Of a DNA stretch of 7,574 nt, positions 6,288 to 7,574 are shown piece after piece; positions within the stretch are counted from its first letter, which is position 1, and every line of letters starts with the position of its first letter. A program made the position numbers and the translations under genes. The notes beneath the pieces were generated by a model. It did no database searches and was not told the DNA's origin. It was given only the letters and a program-made list of their open reading frames with translations. Source of the DNA: Thiobacillus sp. (GTDB lineage Bacteria > Pseudomonadota > Gammaproteobacteria > Burkholderiales > Thiobacillaceae). The stretch spans positions 1-7,574 of the forward strand of contig JANJUT010000208.1 in assembly GCA_024710445.1 (NCBI GenBank). Direction: 5' to 3'.

Positions 6288-6626
6288 TCAGATCTTCTTC
6301 ACGAACTCCGACTTCAGCTGCATCGCGCCGATGCCATCGATCTTGCAGTCGATGTCGTGGTCGCCTTCGACCAGGCGGATGTTCTTCACCTTGGTCCCCA
6401 CCTTCACCACCGACGATGAGCCTTTCACCTTCAGGTCCTTGATCACCGTCACCGTGTCGCCGTCCGCGAGCACATTGCCATTGGAGTCGCGCACCACCTT
6501 GATGTCCTCCGTAGCAACCGGCGCATCCTTGGGCCATTCATGCGCGCACTCCGGACACACCAGCATCGTGCCGTCCTCGTAAGCGTATTCGGAACCACAT
6601 TTGGGGCACTTTGGTAGGCCGCTCAT
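6288..6626 (-). CDS. yjdM: YjdM (PhnA-like) zinc-ribbon protein
   Basis: The 112-residue protein closely follows E. coli YjdM, formerly called PhnA. An N-terminal zinc ribbon uses Cys7, Cys10, Cys24 and Cys27 (CPKC and CPEC, followed by AHEW). The highly conserved SH3-like core contains [19 protein letters not shown], then [19 protein letters not shown] and the ending LKSEFVKKI. The old name came from linkage to phosphonate genes in E. coli; the protein is not phosphonoacetate hydrolase, and its role is not established. The start is supported by GAGG on the minus strand (plus 6633-6636), 6 nt before the ATG. It lies 74 nt downstream of higA on the same strand and ends in its own terminator, so it may be read from higBA transcripts or from a promoter I cannot define in that gap. 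Confidence 0.95.
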   Translation of the reverse strand: MSGLPKCPKCGSEYAYEDGTMLVCPECAHEWPKDAPVATEDIKVVRDSNGNVLADGDTVTVIKDLKVKGSSSVVKVGTKVKNIRLVEGDHDIDCKIDGIGAMQLKSEFVKKI

Positions 6627-6700
6627 GCCCGGCCTCGTTGTCTGGTTTCGTTTCTGTCTTTCATATTCACTTTGATTCCTTCAGTTCACGTTACGCGAGT

Positions 6701-6988
6701 TCAAGCCGCCCGCTTTAGCAAAGGCTGAATCTTCGGCTGCCTGATTTTTCCCGCCTGCCATAGATCGTATTGGGCTTGCATGCCTATCCATACATCCGGA
6801 GACGTGCTGAGCCAACGCGACAGCCGGATTGCCATATCTGCGGAAATCCCGGCCTTGCCGTTCAGTATCTTGCTCAGGGAAACGCGAGACACATGCAAAT
6901 CAGCTGCTGCCTGGGTCACGCTCAGGCCATCCGGGATCCACTCACGCAACACGGTTCCAGGATGAGGGGGGTTATGCATTCGGGTCAT
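6701..6988 (-). CDS. higA: HigA-family antitoxin (XRE helix-turn-helix)
   Basis: The 95-residue protein begins with the family hallmark [14 protein letters not shown] and has an XRE-type helix-turn-helix at about 22-47 ([23 protein letters not shown]), followed by [20 protein letters not shown]. HigA proteins bind and neutralise the HigB ribonuclease and repress their own operon. It starts 11 nt after the stop of the higB reading frame, in the toxin-first order typical of higBA. ATG 6988 is used here; the family start may be ATG 6979 (MHNPP...), and no strong Shine-Dalgarno decides between them. All domains are present and the frame is open, so this antitoxin looks functional although its toxin gene is broken. 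Confidence 0.93.
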   Translation of the reverse strand: MTRMHNPPHPGTVLREWIPDGLSVTQAAADLHVSRVSLSKILNGKAGISADMAIRLSRWLSTSPDVWIGMQAQYDLWQAGKIRQPKIQPLLKRAA

Positions 6989-6999
6989 GTTTCACACTT

Positions 7000-7278
7000 T
7001 CAATGGTAATCCTGGTAATCAACCAGTTCAGCATCGCCGCTCTCGAAACGGAATGTCAGTCGCCAGTTGCCATTCACCCAGACAGACTAGTGGCCGACCA
7101 GGCTTCCACTCAATTCATGCAACCGCCAATTCGGTGCATTCATATCTTCCGGCCCGGTTGCGTTGTCCAGTGCGGCGAGTTGAAGTTGCAGTCTGGCCGC
7201 ATGATGGGGCTGTATGCCCTTCTTGCTGCCCACCCTGAAAAACGCCTCAAGCCCTGTATGCCGGAACGATTTAATCAT
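7000..7278 (-). pseudogene. higB: higB toxin gene broken by one amber codon
   Basis: Read through, the frame gives a 92-residue HigB (RelE-like ribonuclease that cuts mRNA on the ribosome). It starts MIKSFRHTGLEAFF, contains HHAARLQLQLAALD and WRLHELSG, and ends WRLTFRFESG...LVDYQDYH. At codon 64 (plus 7087-7089) there is TAG where the family has Trp in the 'G.WSV.VNGNWR' motif; one base change from TGG explains it. Translation would stop after 63 residues and lose the last strands and the C-terminal Asp90-Tyr91-His92, which are implicated in catalysis in HigB. Codon 57 is also Ser where family members such as the Proteus HigB have Lys. There is no frameshift, and the rest of the frame is well kept, so the loss looks recent. 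A sequencing error is the main other explanation. Confidence 0.9.
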
Positions 7279-7283
7279 GAAGG

Positions 7284-7312
7284 ATTGTTAACTGTTAAGC
7301 ATCGGTTGTCAA
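7284..7312 (-). promoter_or_regulatory. Promoter of higBA
   Basis: On the minus strand a perfect -35 TTGACA (plus 7307-7312) and a -10 AACAAT (plus 7284-7289, four of six matches) are 17 nt apart. Only 5 nt separate the -10 box from the higB ATG at 7278, and no Shine-Dalgarno is present, so the transcript would start at or next to the ATG. TTAACAG-TTAACAA (a tandem TTAACA within the spacer and -10 region, including the palindrome GTTAAC) is a possible HigA operator. Confidence 0.55.
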
Positions 7313-7326
7313 TTCAAGCGCTACTT

Positions 7327-7349
7327 AAAAAGCCGGGGATTCCCCCGGC
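7327..7349 (-). terminator. Intrinsic terminator after folA
   Basis: On the minus strand GCCGGGG (7349-7343) and CCCCGGC (7338-7332) form a perfect 7-bp stem with a 4-nt GAAT loop, followed directly by five T residues (7331-7327). It ends folA transcription about 15 nt before the higBA -35 box and so insulates higBA from folA. Confidence 0.85.
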
Positions 7350-7407
7350 CTGGGTGCCGGTTTTCCTCATCCGGCCCAACCTACGCGCTATTTTCCAGGC
7401 TGCAAGT

Positions 7408-7574
7408 TCAGGCTGATTTGCGCGCATACACCACAAAATCAAACCCCAGCACATCGCCCTTCCCGCCGATGTGCGACTCACGCGAGACTTCCCTGAACGC
7501 GCTGCGGTCGTAGTCGGGGAACCAAGCGTCGCCCTCGGCTTCGATCTCCACTTCAGTCAGGTACAGCCGGTCAG
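7408..7574 (-). CDS. folA: Dihydrofolate reductase, C-terminal part (partial)
   Basis: The last 54 codons and the TGA stop are present; the gene runs off the right edge of the window. The peptide contains DRLYLTEVEIEAEGDAWFP, then DYDRSAFREVSRESH, and ends VLGFDFVVYARKSA. This is the standard end of bacterial FolA: the 'L.LTEV....eGD..FP..D...w.e' strand-loop followed by the final '..y.F..Y.R' strand. FolA reduces dihydrofolate to tetrahydrofolate with NADPH in the cytoplasm. The catalytic acidic residue and NADPH-binding loops lie in the missing N-terminal part, so activity cannot be judged here. It is followed by its own terminator and has no evident link to the sulfur genes. Confidence 0.82.
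   Translation of the reverse strand, partial: DRLYLTEVEIEAEGDAWFPDYDRSAFREVSRESHIGGKGDVLGFDFVVYARKSA

Noticed and set aside
7087..7278. A genuine 63-residue short HigB
   Set aside because: The coding sequence continues in frame after the TAG with a conserved HigB C-terminus up to a normal TGA 11 nt before higA, so the short frame is a truncation.
7350..7400. GCCGG...CCGGC inverted repeat and a CCCAACCTA string between folA and its terminator, resembling dispersed intergenic repeats
   Set aside because: It is too short to identify as a repeat family from a single copy, and no second copy is in the window.
6829..7416. 195-codon plus-strand frame across the higBA region
   Set aside because: It lies antisense to higA and the higB remnant and runs through the higBA promoter and folA terminator. 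No domain is visible; it stays open by chance.
1..7574. Search for tRNA or rRNA genes, CRISPR arrays, insertion sequences or attachment sites
   Set aside because: No tRNA-like fold, regularly spaced repeats, transposase or integrase coding sequence, terminal inverted repeats or target-site duplication was seen.

Overview
The window looks like part of the chromosome of a GC-rich, sulfur-oxidising proteobacterium (Beta- or Gammaproteobacteria). The basis is a flavocytochrome c sulfide dehydrogenase flavoprotein next to a cytochrome c tail, a periplasmic rhodanese, a TlpA-like thioredoxin, and proteobacterial-type YjdM, HigBA and FolA proteins. No taxonomic marker is present, so the genus is left open.

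Positions 1-3851 (plus strand) hold the end of a cytochrome c gene, fccB, a 144-nt gap, a secreted single-domain rhodanese, and, 19 nt on, a 619-residue membrane sensor (periplasmic domain, HAMP, PAS) with no recognisable kinase, cyclase or chemotaxis output. Positions 3852-4153 are a 302-nt non-coding stretch with interleaved inverted repeats and a weak candidate promoter. It precedes a secreted 484-residue protein with two DUF302-like halves (4154-5608), which ends in a strong intrinsic terminator. A small TlpA-like thioredoxin follows (5725-6198). Every plus-strand product except the sensor has an export signal (the cytochrome tail is too short to judge), so the block reads as a periplasmic sulfide/sulfur redox module with its own sensor. 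That joint role is inferred.

From 6199 to the end the genes lie on the minus strand and look unrelated to sulfur: folA (C-terminal part only), then higB and higA, then yjdM. Two minus-strand terminators bound this side, one after folA and one after yjdM. The higB toxin gene carries an in-frame amber codon exactly where the family has Trp64, while the higA antitoxin gene is intact. A good promoter for higBA lies so close to the higB ATG that the transcript may be leaderless.

The points most worth checking are the single-base inactivation of higB, the unusual C-terminal domain of the sensor, the duplicated DUF302 protein within a sulfide-oxidation neighbourhood, and the possible structured RNA in 3852-4069.
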